A stretch of 13,119 nucleotides of DNA from an uncultured Lachnospiraceae bacterium (GTDB lineage: Bacteria > Bacillota > Clostridia > Lachnospirales > Lachnospiraceae), in NCBI GenBank assembly GCA_934351835.1, contig CAKRJP010000029.1, forward strand, positions 1 through 13,119, written 5' to 3'. A program made the translations under genes and the position numbers. Below the pieces are notes generated by a model, which saw nothing but the letters and a program-made list of their open reading frames with translations, was not told the origin of the DNA and searched no databases. Positions within the stretch are counted from its first letter, which is position 1; each line of letters starts with the position of its first letter. Shown here in pieces: positions 1 through 6,540 of this stretch.

Positions 1-6
1 AAGATT

Positions 7-49
7 AAACCGCCTCCAGCCCCTTATTTCCAAGGGCTGAAGACGGTTT
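7..49 (-). terminator. Intrinsic terminator of the minus-strand membrane protein gene
   Basis: Read on the minus strand, an inverted repeat with arms AAACCGTCTTCAGCCC and GGGGCTGGAGGCGGTTT (a few mismatches or wobbles) closes a short A-rich loop and is followed by TTTAATCTT. It sits about 50 bases past the stop of the minus-strand gene at 98-532, so it is the natural end of that transcript. Confidence 0.75.
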
Positions 50-97
50 CCATCAACACATTTTGTCCTATAACTCTCTTTTTAGATTCAATTGTTA

Positions 98-532
98 TTA
101 ACCGCGAAGTCTTGCAAAAAATCCCTTTTTCTGTGGTGTCTCAAGAGAACCTCTAACACCCTTTACACCAGTGATATAAATACCGCTTATTGTAGCTTTT
201 ACTTCTTTCTTAACAGGAATCAAAGGATATACCTGTGCATCACACATCAGTGTCATGATCTTCGGTCCAACTTTGGCTTTAACAACCGGTACTTTGGAAC
301 GACGAAGATACTTCGGTGTATTCTCAACTACAATACTTGGCAGACCGGCATCTTTTAATCTTAACTTGCCTTTATCGATGATCAGCATAGAAACTGTCTG
401 GGAAACAGCATCTAACTGTTCCTGTTGTTCTGCCTGACGCTTCTCTGCTTTCTTACCCAAGAAATAAAATGCGATACCTGCGATGATTAATATAACCAAT
501 ATAACAATCATTACAATTGTAAATGTACTCAC
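98..532 (-). CDS. Small N-terminally anchored membrane protein, function unknown
   Basis: The product has 144 residues. One hydrophobic helix at about residues 5-25 is followed by a charged, glutamine- and glutamate-rich segment at 28-45 that could form a short coiled coil. The rest (50-130) alternates valine, isoleucine and lysine and looks like a small beta-rich soluble domain, ending in a basic tail (FFARLRG). The single helix with lysines after it suggests a membrane anchor with the C-terminal domain in the cytoplasm. The start is GTG at 530-532, chosen because AGGAGGG lies just upstream on the minus strand. The gene has its own promoter (569-597) and terminator (7-49), so it appears monocistronic, and it is divergent from the lipoprotein gene at 725. 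I do not recognise a named family and assign no function. Confidence 0.8.
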   Translation of the reverse strand: MSTFTIVMIVILVILIIAGIAFYFLGKKAEKRQAEQQEQLDAVSQTVSMLIIDKGKLRLKDAGLPSIVVENTPKYLRRSKVPVVKAKVGPKIMTLMCDAQVYPLIPVKKEVKATISGIYITGVKGVRGSLETPQKKGFFARLRG

Positions 533-568
533 AATAGCCCTCCTAAAATAGTATATTTGACGAATAAC

Positions 569-597
569 ATTGTAACATTCTTTCTAATTAAGTGCAA
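569..597 (-). promoter_or_regulatory. Sigma-A type promoter for the minus-strand membrane protein
   Basis: On the minus strand TTGCAC (592-597) is separated by exactly 17 bases from TACAAT (569-574). Both are near consensus for the vegetative sigma factor, and the pair lies about 37 bases upstream of the GTG start. Confidence 0.75.
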
Positions 598-599
598 GC

Positions 600-616
600 A
601 TGAACTGTCGGTTCAT
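600..616. repeat. Short palindrome between two divergent promoters
   Basis: ATGAAC-tgtcg-GTTCAT is a perfect inverted repeat with 6-bp arms and a 5-base spacer. It lies directly upstream of the minus-strand -35 box and about 55 bases upstream of the plus-strand -10 box, a position that would suit an operator. No cognate regulator can be named. Confidence 0.4.
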
Positions 617-669
617 AGTGCTGATTTTGTAAAATATCTATGAAAATACTAGGAAATTGGGACCGAATG

Positions 670-678
670 TGCTATAAC
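670..678 (+). promoter_or_regulatory. Extended -10 promoter for the FKBP-type lipoprotein gene
   Basis: TGC-TATAAC forms an extended -10 element with no convincing -35 box at 16-18 bases. It is about 46 bases upstream of the ATG, which is preceded by AGAAGGAGAA. Confidence 0.5.
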
Positions 679-724
679 ATAAAAAGAACTGCGTGTTACG
701 CGCAGAATTAAGAAGGAGAATCGC

Positions 725-1777
725 ATGAAAAAGAAAATAGCAATTTTATTAACGGGAACCATGATGCTGGCGACAGTATTATCCGGATGTTCCGCGAGCA
801 AAGGATTAAAGACGGACAATCTGGAGATTTCACAGTATAAAGGTGTAGAAGTTGACGCAAAGGAAACGCCACAGGAAGTCACAGATGAAGATGTAGAAAG
901 CACGATCAACAGCGCCAGACAGGCATATGCAGAGACGGCTGCGGATGGCTATACAGTTAAAGATGGCGATATCGTAATGATTGAGTATATAGGTAAAGTA
1001 GACGGAGAAGCATTTGATGGGGGATCTACAACTAAGCCGACATCTTTGACAATTGGTTCTAATACTTATATTGATGGATTTGAAGAAAGTATCATCGGAC
1101 ACAAAAAAGGGGACAAATTTGACTGGAACGGAAAATTCCCTGATGATTACAGAAGTACAGATCTTGCCGGCAAAGACGTAACATTTACAATTACTGTTGA
1201 TGATGTTTATTCGGTGCCTGAACTGAATGACGAATTTGTTCAGAAGGTAACGACAGAAGCTAAGACAGTAGCCGAATATAAGAAAGCAGTTAAGAAATCA
1301 TTAGAAAAACAGGCAGAGCAGAATGCAGAAGATACACTGAGCAATAATGTATGGCAGGCTGTACTTGATAATACGAAAGTAAAGAAATATCCATCAAAAG
1401 ATGTGAATGAGCTTTATGATATGATTATCAAACAGTATAAATCAGCAGCGGAAGCAAGCGATTCAAGCTATGAAGACTATATCAAGGCACAGATGAACCA
1501 GTCTGTTGACGATTTTGAAAAAACTGTAAAGAAGCAGGTAAAGCAGAGTGTAAAGCAGGATATGGTGATCGATGCCATTGCAGATAAGGAGAAGATAGAG
1601 CCTACAGACAAAGAATATGAGGCAGAATATAAAAAGATGGCAGAAAGCTATGGTTATACAGATGTTGACACGATGAAATCAGTTGCAGATGAAGAAGATC
1701 TGAAACAGGTAGCACTTGGCAATATCGTAAAAGCATGGTTAGTGGATAATGCGGTACAGAAAGATTCATCTAAATAG
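725..1777 (+). CDS. Lipoprotein with FKBP-type prolyl isomerase domain, trigger-factor-like
   Basis: The product has 350 residues. The N-terminus is a lipoprotein signal: basic MKKK, a hydrophobic stretch, then lipobox LSGC with the acylated cysteine at residue 22, so the mature protein should be tethered to the outer face of the membrane. Residues about 78-163 form an FKBP-type peptidyl-prolyl isomerase domain (DGDIVMIEYIGKVDGEAFDG at 80-99, then IDGFEESIIGHKKGDKF). Residues about 165-345 are lysine- and glutamate-rich and helical, resembling the trigger factor C-terminal chaperone region. The ribosome-binding domain of true trigger factor is absent, so this is an extracytoplasmic relative and not Tig itself. 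The likely role is folding of secreted or cell-wall proteins. The ATG is supported by AGAAGGAGAA four bases upstream. It appears monocistronic, with a terminator at 1810-1848. Confidence 0.9.
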   Translation: MKKKIAILLTGTMMLATVLSGCSASKGLKTDNLEISQYKGVEVDAKETPQEVTDEDVESTINSARQAYAETAADGYTVKDGDIVMIEYIGKVDGEAFDGGSTTKPTSLTIGSNTYIDGFEESIIGHKKGDKFDWNGKFPDDYRSTDLAGKDVTFTITVDDVYSVPELNDEFVQKVTTEAKTVAEYKKAVKKSLEKQAEQNAEDTLSNNVWQAVLDNTKVKKYPSKDVNELYDMIIKQYKSAAEASDSSYEDYIKAQMNQSVDDFEKTVKKQVKQSVKQDMVIDAIADKEKIEPTDKEYEAEYKKMAESYGYTDVDTMKSVADEEDLKQVALGNIVKAWLVDNAVQKDSSK

Positions 1778-1809
1778 ACAACGAACGTTTATCGACGTTT
1801 GATCTGACA

Positions 1810-1848
1810 AAGCCCCCTTTTTACCGGGAAATCTGGTAAAGGGGGCTT
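1810..1848 (+). terminator. Terminator after the FKBP-type lipoprotein gene
   Basis: AAGCCCCCT with T-rich extension and TTACC pairs with GGTAA and AGGGGGCTT; a two-base T bulge interrupts the stem. The tail (ATTTACAT) is only weakly T-rich, so termination strength is uncertain. It lies 33 bases past the stop codon. Confidence 0.7.
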
Positions 1849-1929
1849 ATTTACATACATTTTCCCCAATAGCGGTAGCAGAGTTTACAAGAATTTAACA
1901 TAAATATCCGCGTTCATTTTACATGTGTT

Positions 1930-1938
1930 TGTTAGAAT
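1930..1938 (+). promoter_or_regulatory. Possible extended -10 promoter of the 88-residue membrane protein gene
   Basis: TGT-TAGAAT fits an extended -10 element 32 bases upstream of the chosen ATG. No good -35 box is visible at 17 bases, so this is a weak call. Confidence 0.35.
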
Positions 1939-1970
1939 CAAAACAGATAGAGAAGAGAGGATGCGATGAT

Positions 1971-2237
1971 ATGAAAAAATTATGGGATTTTTGTAAAGAA
2001 AAAAGAATGACAAGAGAGAATACTGTGCGAGTATTCCTGGTTTTAAATATAGCAGTGTGGTGTGTCATCGGAATAGTTGTCTGGGGCGTAATCAGTTTGG
2101 CAGCATTGAAAAGTGTGGCATGGCTTCTGACAATCGTAGGATATCTCGGGTTCTTCCCTGGATTTGTCGGCGGAATGTTATTTGTGATGAATAAAAGCTT
2201 GGATCAGTATGCCAAGGAATCTCTGACAGCAGTTTAA
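1971..2237 (+). CDS. Small two-helix membrane protein, function unknown
   Basis: The product has 88 residues starting MKKLWDFCKEKRMTRENTVR, a basic cytoplasmic N-terminus. Two hydrophobic helices follow at about 20-44 and 48-73, then a short polar tail. The frame is open 16 codons further upstream, to ATG 1923, but the ribosome binding site (AGAGAGGAT at 1953-1962) sits just ahead of ATG 1971, and the upstream codons overlap the putative promoter. The gene is flanked by terminators on both sides (1810-1848 and 2284-2319), so it is probably a single-gene transcript. I do not recognise a family. Confidence 0.75.
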   Translation: MKKLWDFCKEKRMTRENTVRVFLVLNIAVWCVIGIVVWGVISLAALKSVAWLLTIVGYLGFFPGFVGGMLFVMNKSLDQYAKESLTAV

Positions 2238-2283
2238 ATGAAGTATAGATAAGATTAAGGATGTAATCTCTTGGAAAGAAAAG

Positions 2284-2319
2284 CCAACAGTAATCGGTGA
2301 AGATTGCTGTTGGTTTTTT
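2284..2319 (+). terminator. Terminator, probably bidirectional, between convergent genes
   Basis: CCAACAGTAATC pairs with GATTGCTGTTGG over 12 positions with one mismatch/wobble; the loop is GGTGAA-like and a run of six T follows on the plus strand. On the minus strand the same stem is followed by CTTTTCTTT, so it may also end the pseudouridine synthase transcript, whose stop codon lies only a few bases away. Confidence 0.85.
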
Positions 2320-2323
2320 GTGA

Positions 2324-2908
2324 TTATGTCGGAAAAATTTCTTTCCACTCCCCGGGCAGCAGTGACTCATCTAATAGAATATCTCCAACAGAAATCCGTT
2401 TGAGTTCGATGACGCAGCAGTGGACGGATTTCATCATGCGCCGGATTTGGCGTTTTTTTCCCTCGCAAATCGTAATTTTCCCATAGGTAACAGGATATTC
2501 CGGTCGGTTTTTGTGGATATCTTGTTGGATTTCTTCCGGTAATGTGGACAAGATGTCAGACATGACGGCATGCCCGGTTACAGAAATCTTAGCCGGAGCA
2601 GTGGGTGTGGAAGCACCTTTTAAAATGACGCCGTTTTCCAGTTGGTGCACCAGTTCTGGAGTCAGATCACCCAGAACCGTAAACTCATAAGTTTTTTCTC
2701 TGTGGAAATCCGGATGAGTAAGCTTCTGGTTAAAGACACCGTCATCTGTGATTAGAAGTAGCCCGGTAGTTTCCCGGTCCAGACGTCCCACCGGTGACAG
2801 ATTCTCGTTATGCAGTTCTTTAAAATAGTCCATAACCGTCGGGTAGCGGTCGTCGCGGCGGGCGGTGACGCAGCCGAAAGGTTTGTGGAACATGTAATAG
2901 TGATACAT
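2324..2908 (-). CDS. RsuA/RluE-type rRNA pseudouridine synthase lacking the S4 domain
   Basis: The product has 194 residues and belongs to the RsuA/RluB/RluE/RluF family, which isomerises specific uridines of ribosomal RNA to pseudouridine. Visible family motifs are the start MYHYYMFHKPFG, GRLDRETTGLLL at 41-52 with catalytic aspartate D44, KTYE at 72-75, and EGKKRQIRRM at 149-158. The usual N-terminal S4 RNA-binding domain is missing, as in E. coli RluE, so the target could be a 23S or 16S site; I cannot say which. The frame runs upstream to 3046, but ATG 2906-2908 has AAGGAG eight to nine bases upstream and begins exactly where the family homology starts. A promoter at 2940-2968 on the minus strand supports this start. 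It is divergent from the WYL regulator at 3036. Confidence 0.92.
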   Translation of the reverse strand: MYHYYMFHKPFGCVTARRDDRYPTVMDYFKELHNENLSPVGRLDRETTGLLLITDDGVFNQKLTHPDFHREKTYEFTVLGDLTPELVHQLENGVILKGASTPTAPAKISVTGHAVMSDILSTLPEEIQQDIHKNRPEYPVTYGKITICEGKKRQIRRMMKSVHCCVIELKRISVGDILLDESLLPGEWKEIFPT

Positions 2909-2939
2909 GGGGAACTCCTTGAAATAATTTCTGACAGGT

Positions 2940-2968
2940 ATCATAGCAGAAAAGAGGCGAGAGGGCAA
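2940..2968 (-). promoter_or_regulatory. Promoter of the pseudouridine synthase gene
   Basis: On the minus strand TTGCCC (2963-2968) and TATGAT (2940-2945) are separated by exactly 17 bases. The -10 box is 31 bases upstream of the chosen ATG. Confidence 0.65.
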
Positions 2969-2979
2969 TGGATATGACC

Positions 2980-3008
2980 ATGACAAAAGATAATTTACAT
3001 GGCATAAT
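2980..3008 (+). promoter_or_regulatory. Promoter of the paired WYL regulator operon
   Basis: ATGACA (2980-2985), 17 bases, CATAAT (3003-3008): each box is one mismatch from consensus. It is 27 bases upstream of ATG 3036. The minus-strand promoter of the neighbouring gene lies back to back, 12 bases away, so one bound regulator could affect both. Confidence 0.65.
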
Positions 3009-3035
3009 AGAAAATAGATGTGGGAGGGACGGATT

Positions 3036-4280
3036 ATGGCATACACAGAGCTGATAAAAAATTTTAATCGAATTCGTGAATATATGCGTGAGTTTTATGT
3101 TTATGGCTTTAAAAGCCGCGAAGATTTCGATAAAAAAAGTACGAGATCCTATGACAATGAACGGAGAAGAATCGAAAGCTGGCTAGGAGATTATATGCGG
3201 TTTCGAAAAACGGCAGATGGGAAAAATATATTTCTGTCCATTGACAGTCGAACATCTAAGCATAATCCTTTGTATAAGGCCTGGAAAACAAAAAGTTTTA
3301 CAGATGGAGATATTACACTGTATTTTATTTTGATGGATATATTAGAATCGCCTAAGGAAGCTTTGCCAGTAAATATAATTGCCGAAAAAATAGATGAATA
3401 TCTTCAGCGGTTCGATACATCAAAAGTATTTGATGAATCCACGATCCGCAAAAAGTTAAATGAATATGTGGATGAAGGCATTTTGAATATTGAAAAGCGT
3501 GGAAAAATATTGTATTACAAAAAAAGTAAGGATTTAGACTGGAATAATACGGATGCGCTGGATTTTTTCTCAGAAATAGCACCATGCGGCGTTGTTGGTT
3601 CATTTCTGTTAGATCAGAGTGAGCCACATAAGGAAAACTTTGCATTTAAACATCATTATATAACCGGAGCATTGGATAGTGAAATTGTATGTCAATTATT
3701 TCAGGCATTACATGAAAAACGTAATGTCGTACTTCGGACAATCAATAGAGGAACGGGAAAAGTCTCTGAAAATCAGGTGTTACCTTTGCAAATATTTTTC
3801 AGTGTACAGAATGGAAGACAATATCTAATGGCATATATGCCAAGATTTAAGAGGATTTCAGCGGTCAGAATTGATAATATAGAATCCGTAGAATTTGGGG
3901 ATGTGAATGTGCGCTTCGATGAATTACGTGAACGGCTGGAGAAAATGAAATCCCATATCTGGGGAGTGGGTACGCAGGGGAGAGCAAATCAGAGGATGGA
4001 GCATGTTGAATTTATTGTTCGTTATGAGACTGGAGAACAACATATCCATCAAAGATTGGAGCGGGAAAAACGATGTGGAATTGTAGAAAAACTGGATGAT
4101 AACACAAGCCGGTTTGCAGCAGATGTATATGATGCAAATGAGTTGGTTCCATGGATACGGACCTTTATTTGCCGGATTACGGAAATTCATTTTTCCAATG
4201 TAATATTGGAAGCACAGTTTAAAAATGATATTGAAAATATGTATAAGCTGTATGGGATAGAAGGTGGTGAGCAGAAATGA
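3036..4280 (+). CDS. WYL-domain transcriptional regulator, first of a coupled pair
   Basis: The product has 414 residues. A helical N-terminal part is followed by a winged-helix-like segment at about 100-160 (TIRKKLNEYVDEGIL at 136-150 would be the recognition region). A WYL domain spans about 213-290, with RQYLMAYMPRFKRISAVRID at 261-280 in place of the classic W-Y-L stretch, and a C-terminal WCX-type extension covers about 320-405. WYL domains are ligand-sensing modules of transcription factors, several of which respond to DNA damage or nucleic acid fragments and control defence loci. ATG 3036 is chosen over ATG 3018 because GGGAGGG lies between them at the right distance. Its stop overlaps the next gene's start (ATGA), so the two are translationally coupled and may act as a heteromer, as in PafBC; that part is inference. 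Upstream of rtcB, it is a candidate regulator of the RNA repair genes. Confidence 0.88.
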   Translation: MAYTELIKNFNRIREYMREFYVYGFKSREDFDKKSTRSYDNERRRIESWLGDYMRFRKTADGKNIFLSIDSRTSKHNPLYKAWKTKSFTDGDITLYFILMDILESPKEALPVNIIAEKIDEYLQRFDTSKVFDESTIRKKLNEYVDEGILNIEKRGKILYYKKSKDLDWNNTDALDFFSEIAPCGVVGSFLLDQSEPHKENFAFKHHYITGALDSEIVCQLFQALHEKRNVVLRTINRGTGKVSENQVLPLQIFFSVQNGRQYLMAYMPRFKRISAVRIDNIESVEFGDVNVRFDELRERLEKMKSHIWGVGTQGRANQRMEHVEFIVRYETGEQHIHQRLEREKRCGIVEKLDDNTSRFAADVYDANELVPWIRTFICRITEIHFSNVILEAQFKNDIENMYKLYGIEGGEQK

Positions 4281-5188
4281 TTTTTAGTGAACTCTATGGA
4301 ATATACTATAAGACTGTTGCAGAAGTTTTGAAAACAGCGATAGACCATCCTCTCCAAGACAGTGAACTACATAAAATTATAGAGAAAAATGCATTTGAAG
4401 AAAGTGTTTTAAATATAGAACCTGCTTTGAAAAATGGAAAATGGAAGTTAATCCTTCCAGATGGAACAACAATTATAAAGAATGAACCATCGATGCCGAT
4501 GACTAAAGTTCAGAAACAGTGGCTGAAAGCAATTTCACTGGATCCAAGAATCCGTTTATTTCGAGATATAACTACAGAGTTTGAAGGGATAGAACCATTA
4601 TTTACACCAGAGGATTATTATATATTTGATCAATATTCAGATGGGGATCCCTATACAGATGAGAATTATATTAAAAATTTCAGGTTAATTCTTGATGCGA
4701 TAAAAAATAAATATCCACTAAGTATCGAATATTATAATCATAAGGGAAAACAGATGAACATGGTATTATTGCCAAAATATCTGGAATATTCCGAGAAAGA
4801 TGATAAATTCAGAGTGATAGGACTGGGGCGCCGTCTGGGTGGAACGGTGAATCTTGGAAGAATTATAAGTTGTGAGCAATATGTAAAAGAAGATAAATTA
4901 AAATTGTCACATAAAGTTCTGCCAAGAAAAAGGAGTGTCATTTTTGAATTAAAGGATGACAGAAATGCATTAGAAAGAGTACTTGTACATTTCGCACATT
5001 TCGAAAAGCAGGCAGAAAAAATAGAAAATAACCGTTATAAGATTACGGTAAATTATGACAAAGATGATGAGACAGAGCTTGTAATCCGAGTGTTGGCGTT
5101 TGGCCCTATGATAAAGGTGATTGCGCCAATACACTTTGAAAATCTGATAAAAGAACGTTTGATAAGACAAAAAAGTTGTGGACTATGA
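4277..5188 (+). CDS. WYL-domain transcriptional regulator, second of a coupled pair
   Basis: The product has 303 residues. The N-terminal 1-110 is not an obvious winged helix; it includes MTKVQKQWLKAISLDPRIRL at 75-94, a stretch seen in clostridial WYL proteins. The WYL domain covers about 133-205 (LSIEYYNHKGK at 148-158, then FRVIGLGRR at 178-186 and INLGRI-like VNLGRI at 191-196). A C-terminal extension at about 217-298 carries VLAFGPMIKVIAPIHFENLI, the typical end of WYL regulators. The ATG overlaps the upstream TGA by one base pair of codons (ATGA), so translation is coupled to the first WYL gene. The intrinsic terminator begins inside the last six codons. With no convincing DNA-binding fold at its start it may need the first protein as DNA-binding partner; this is inference. 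Confidence 0.85.
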   Translation: MIFSELYGIYYKTVAEVLKTAIDHPLQDSELHKIIEKNAFEESVLNIEPALKNGKWKLILPDGTTIIKNEPSMPMTKVQKQWLKAISLDPRIRLFRDITTEFEGIEPLFTPEDYYIFDQYSDGDPYTDENYIKNFRLILDAIKNKYPLSIEYYNHKGKQMNMVLLPKYLEYSEKDDKFRVIGLGRRLGGTVNLGRIISCEQYVKEDKLKLSHKVLPRKRSVIFELKDDRNALERVLVHFAHFEKQAEKIENNRYKITVNYDKDDETELVIRVLAFGPMIKVIAPIHFENLIKERLIRQKSCGL

Positions 5189-5208
5189 AAATAGTTCGCA
5201 ACTTTTTT
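5169..5208 (+). terminator. Strong terminator overlapping the end of the second WYL gene
   Basis: AAAAAAGTTGTGGACTA (5169-5185) pairs with TAGTTCGCAACTTTTTT (5192-5208) over 17 positions with two mismatch/wobble positions; the T-run is part of the right arm. The stop codon TGA (5186-5188) lies in the loop. It separates the WYL operon from rtcB. Confidence 0.85.
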
Positions 5209-5222
5209 TCCATGATAATGGG

Positions 5223-5269
5223 ATCCCTCTTTTATAAAATAAGGTCATAAATAAAATCATGAAAGGGAT
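5223..5269. repeat. Inverted repeat flanking the presumed rtcB promoter
   Basis: ATCCCTcTTT (5223-5232) and GAAAGGGAT (5261-5269) are inverted copies with one extra base, on either side of an A/T-rich TATAAAAT (5233-5240). The right arm overlaps the ribosome binding site of rtcB. It could be a split operator or, if transcription starts upstream, a stem that hides the ribosome binding site. Confidence 0.35.
5233..5238 (+). promoter_or_regulatory. Possible -10 box of the rtcB operon with a weak -35
   Basis: TATAAA is a good -10 hexamer 40 bases upstream of the rtcB ATG, after the terminator of the preceding operon. No recognisable -35 box lies 16-18 bases upstream, which would fit an activator-dependent promoter. 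No sigma-54 GG-N10-GC element, as used by rtcBA of E. coli, is visible here. Confidence 0.35.
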
Positions 5270-5277
5270 GAATAAAA

Positions 5278-6540
5278 ATGTTAGAGATAAAAGGTAAGAA
5301 AAACACAGCACTTTGCTATACAAAGGTAATTGAGGATGAGGCCATAGATCAGATACGAAGAATGTGTGATTATAAACTGACAGAAGGAAGCAAAATCAGG
5401 ATTATGCCGGATGTCCATGTGGGAAAAGGATGTACGATTGGAACTACAATGACGATTACGGATAAAGCTTGTCCCAATATAGTGGGCGTTGATATAGGAT
5501 GCGGCATGTATACGGTGAAATTGACGGATACCATGTTAGATTATCAGAAAATTGATGAGGTCTGTCATTACATCCCATCAGGAATGAATGTGTGGGAAGG
5601 ACGTCAGGAAAGATTTGATCTTACAAATCTCAGATGTTATAGATCACTCAGGGATACGAAACGCTTAGAAAGATCTTTGGGTACATTAGGTGGTGGAAAT
5701 CATTTTATCGAAATTGATAGATCTACAGATGGTACCCATTATCTGATCATACATTCGGGTAGCCGTAACCTTGGAAAACAGGTCGCTAATCTGTATCAGC
5801 AGCTGGCAGTCAATTTACATATGGGAAAAGAAGAATATTTTAAGCAGCGTGATGAGATCATTCGAACTTACAAAGCTGATGGACGTAGAAAAGAAATTCA
5901 GGAGGCTTTAAAAGAGTTAGAAAAGAACTATCAGACACAGGCATTAAATGTACCAGAAGATATCTGTTGGTTATATGGTTCATTTTTAGAGGATTACCTT
6001 CATGATGTGGAAATTTGCCAGAAATTTGCAAAGAGAAGCAGAGAGAGGATGGCGGAGATAATTTTAGAAAGAACCGGGATGCAGATGGTGGAGTCGTTTC
6101 ATACAATCCATAATTATATTGATGTGGATGAAATGATTCTAAGAAAGGGAGCAATTGCAGCACATAGCGGAGAAAAGTTATTGATTCCGATTAATATGAG
6201 AGATGGATCGGTAATTGGAATTGGGAAAGGAAATCCGGAATGGAATTATTCTGCTCCACATGGTGCAGGAAGAGTGATGTCTAGAGCAAAGGCAAAAGAA
6301 ACTTTAAATGTAGAGGCATATGAGGCTGCAATGAAAGGCATTTATACGACATCTGTAAATGAGAAAACTATAGATGAGGCACCTATGGCGTATAAATCTT
6401 TGGAGGATATTATAGATGTGATCCGGGAGTCTGTGGATATTGTAGATATCATGAAGCCAGTATACAATTTCAAAGCATCAGATGATGAGGGACCTTGGAA
6501 GAAGAGAAAGGGGATAGGAAATGAAACAACTGATCATTGA
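5278..6540 (+). CDS. rtcB: RNA ligase RtcB (3'-phosphate/5'-hydroxyl RNA ligase)
   Basis: The product has 420 residues, close to the bacterial RtcB length of about 400. RtcB joins RNA ends with 2',3'-cyclic phosphate or 3'-phosphate to 5'-hydroxyl ends, using GTP and Mn2+, through a guanylylated histidine. Motifs run in family order: MPDVHVGKGCTIG at 43-55, VGVDIGCGM at 69-77 (metal ligands D72 and C75), GGGNHF at 138-143 (H142), IHSGSRNLG at 158-166 (H159), HNY at 278-280 (H278), APHGAGRVMSR at 326-336 with nucleophile H328, and DEAPMAYK at 366-373. All expected metal ligands and the nucleophile are intact, so it should be active. GAAAGGGAT precedes the ATG. The last 20 bases overlap the RlaP-type nucleotidyltransferase gene, so the two are one translational unit. 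No archease gene or RtcA is present. The gene has its own presumed promoter and is preceded by two WYL regulators. Confidence 0.97.
   Translation: MLEIKGKKNTALCYTKVIEDEAIDQIRRMCDYKLTEGSKIRIMPDVHVGKGCTIGTTMTITDKACPNIVGVDIGCGMYTVKLTDTMLDYQKIDEVCHYIPSGMNVWEGRQERFDLTNLRCYRSLRDTKRLERSLGTLGGGNHFIEIDRSTDGTHYLIIHSGSRNLGKQVANLYQQLAVNLHMGKEEYFKQRDEIIRTYKADGRRKEIQEALKELEKNYQTQALNVPEDICWLYGSFLEDYLHDVEICQKFAKRSRERMAEIILERTGMQMVESFHTIHNYIDVDEMILRKGAIAAHSGEKLLIPINMRDGSVIGIGKGNPEWNYSAPHGAGRVMSRAKAKETLNVEAYEAAMKGIYTTSVNEKTIDEAPMAYKSLEDIIDVIRESVDIVDIMKPVYNFKASDDEGPWKKRKGIGNETTDH

Noticed and set aside
1923..1970. Longer form of the 88-residue membrane protein
   Set aside because: No ribosome binding site ahead of ATG 1923, while AGAGAGGAT precedes ATG 1971.
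3018..3035. Upstream ATG for the first WYL gene
   Set aside because: GGGAGGG lies downstream of this ATG and at the right distance from ATG 3036, and the -10 box is too close to 3018.
2909..3046. N-terminal extension of the pseudouridine synthase
   Set aside because: It would run over its own promoter and into the divergent WYL gene; ATG 2908 has a good ribosome binding site and starts at the family homology.
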